64,000 nt of DNA, taken from the NCBI RefSeq assembly GCF_039534915.1, contig NZ_BAAAWE010000001.1, positions 4,960,001 through 5,024,000 on the forward strand, written 5' to 3'. Under the pieces are notes generated by a model that was given only the letters and a program-made list of their open reading frames with translations, was not told the origin of the DNA and did not search any database. This stretch comes from Streptomyces roseofulvus. GTDB taxonomy: Bacteria; Actinomycetota; Actinomycetes; Streptomycetales; Streptomycetaceae. Shown here one piece after another: positions 63,242-64,000 of the stretch. The number at the start of each line of letters is the position of its first letter. Positions within the stretch are counted from its first letter, which is position 1. The translations under genes were made by a program, and so were the position numbers.

Positions 63242-64000
63242 ATGGAACGGCACACCATCGAGCCCCGTCCGGGCTGGCAGGAGACGGTCGAGGAGCAGGG
63301 GCTCGTCTACCCCCTGACCCGCTACCCGGACGGTTCGCTGCGTCCGTACTGGGACGAGAGCGCGTACTACTCCTTCACGCTGCCCGAGGTCGAGGCGCTG
63401 GAGGAGGTCGTCGAGGAGCTGCACGCCATGTGCCTCGCCGCCGCCGCGCACATCGTCGAGCGGAACCGTTTCGCCGATCTGGGCATCACCGACCCGCGGG
63501 TCGCGGAGCGGGTCGCCGAGTCCTGGCGCCGACGCGCCGAACTCCCCTCCCTCTACGCCCGCTTCGACCTCGTCTACGACGGCACCGGCCCGGCGAAGAT
63601 GCTGGAGTACAACGCCGACACCCCGACCTCCCTGGTGGAGGCGGCGAGCCCGCAGTGGTTCTGGATGGAGGAGCGCTTCCCCGGCGCCGACCAGTGGAAC
63701 TCGCTCCACGAGCGGCTGGTGGACGCCTGGAAGCGGCAGGCGCCGCTGCTGCCGCCCGGCCCCGTCCACTTCGCCCACTCCGAGAGCGACGAGCTCGGCG
63801 AGGACCTGATGACGGTCGCGTACCTGCGCGAGACCGCCGAGCAGGCCGGCCTCGCGACCGAGGCGCTCTCGGTGGAGCGGATCGGCTGGGACCGGCTCTC
63901 CCGCCGCTTCGTCGACGAGAAGCTGCGGTTCATCCGCAGCTGCTTCAAGCTCTACCCGTGGGAGTGGCTGGTCACCGACCGCTTCGGCAAGCACGTCCTG
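63242..64000 (+). CDS. Glutathionylspermidine-synthase-like ATP-grasp protein, 3' partial
   Basis: 253 codons from ATG 63242 to the window end without a stop. MERHTIEPRPGWQETVEEQG at the start and YDGTGPAKMLEYNADTPTSL place it in the GSP-synthase/YgiC/YjfC family. These ATP-grasp ligases join carboxyl and amine groups; in family members of unknown function the substrate is not glutathione-spermidine for certain. Coupled context with the YgiB-like lipoprotein suggests a shared operon. The C-terminal half lies beyond the window. Confidence 0.85.
   Translation, partial: MERHTIEPRPGWQETVEEQGLVYPLTRYPDGSLRPYWDESAYYSFTLPEVEALEEVVEELHAMCLAAAAHIVERNRFADLGITDPRVAERVAESWRRRAELPSLYARFDLVYDGTGPAKMLEYNADTPTSLVEAASPQWFWMEERFPGADQWNSLHERLVDAWKRQAPLLPPGPVHFAHSESDELGEDLMTVAYLRETAEQAGLATEALSVERIGWDRLSRRFVDEKLRFIRSCFKLYPWEWLVTDRFGKHVL

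Overview
The window is chromosomal DNA of a Streptomyces-type actinomycete. Evidence: very high GC content with strong G/C bias at third codon positions, many GTG starts, several apparently leaderless genes (a -10 hexamer 6-8 nt before the start codon), long perfect hairpin terminators without a clear U-tract, and gene families typical of Streptomyces (GuaB3, DUF5691, DUF6350, MocR, ECF41, IcmB). From memory, the order guaB, guaB3, glpD, kinase cluster, guaA, pcrA, icmB, sucCD, purNH, folD, mdh matches a conserved core segment of the S. coelicolor chromosome. I see no phage, IS element, tRNA, rRNA or CRISPR array. Both ends cut genes: guaB at the left and a glutathionylspermidine-synthase-like gene at the right.

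Layout. 1-4.7 kb: guaB (5' partial), guaB3, a Pro-rich membrane protein and a nucleotide-sugar dehydrogenase whose catalytic Cys is Gly. 5-14.1 kb: glpD and three membrane Ser/Thr kinase-type receptors, the middle one a degenerate pseudokinase with a long acidic Tyr/Glu/His/Pro insert and a TTA codon. 14.2-17.8 kb: a succinate-semialdehyde-type dehydrogenase behind a 24-bp perfect palindrome, then a cholesterol-oxidase-like GMC flavoprotein. 17.8-19.1 kb: a non-coding stretch with a Crp-like palindrome, chorismate mutase, and its leader (a 23-codon peptide containing Phe-Leu-Phe-Thr-Tyr, then a terminator), which looks like an aromatic-amino-acid attenuator. 19.1-27.3 kb: guaA, an aldolase-like gene, membrane proteins, and a LiaFSR-like module of a PspC/LiaF-type protein divergent from a PspC histidine kinase and LuxR-type regulator. 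27.4-35.1 kb: an NlpC/P60 hydrolase, pcrA, an M23 peptidase, a lipase and icmB.

35.1-43.8 kb holds the most intriguing system. A DUF5691 gene and a SWIM zinc-finger gene on the minus strand face a MoxR AAA+ ATPase, a DUF5682 protein and a VWA (CoxE-like) protein on the plus strand, with a small MmpS-like lipoprotein between the arms. The set resembles E. coli yehL-yehM-yehP-yehQ, whose function is unknown. Both arms carry the promoter element TTGTCAGTG-N8-(T/C)AnnnT, which matches the mycobacterial PafBC/RecA-NDp DNA-damage promoter, and pcrA in this window has a close relative. I infer a DNA-damage-inducible MoxR/VWA/SWIM machine.

43.8-64 kb: sucCD behind a Crp-like site, an XRE-sigma-like membrane fusion, membrane proteins, purNH, a DUF2079 protein, folD with a DUF3017 gene, an XRE-DUF2690 membrane protein, mdh (with a duplicated 3' tail downstream), a divergent pair of CMD/AhpD-like protein and MocR regulator followed by an ECF41 sigma factor, an EamA-like transporter, and a YgiB/YgiC-like pair.

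The housekeeping genes cover purine synthesis (guaB, guaA, purN, purH), one-carbon metabolism (folD), the TCA cycle (sucCD, mdh) and glycerol use (glpD). Between them lie signalling and envelope-stress modules. All functions are assigned by reading motifs and gene context; no database search was run.
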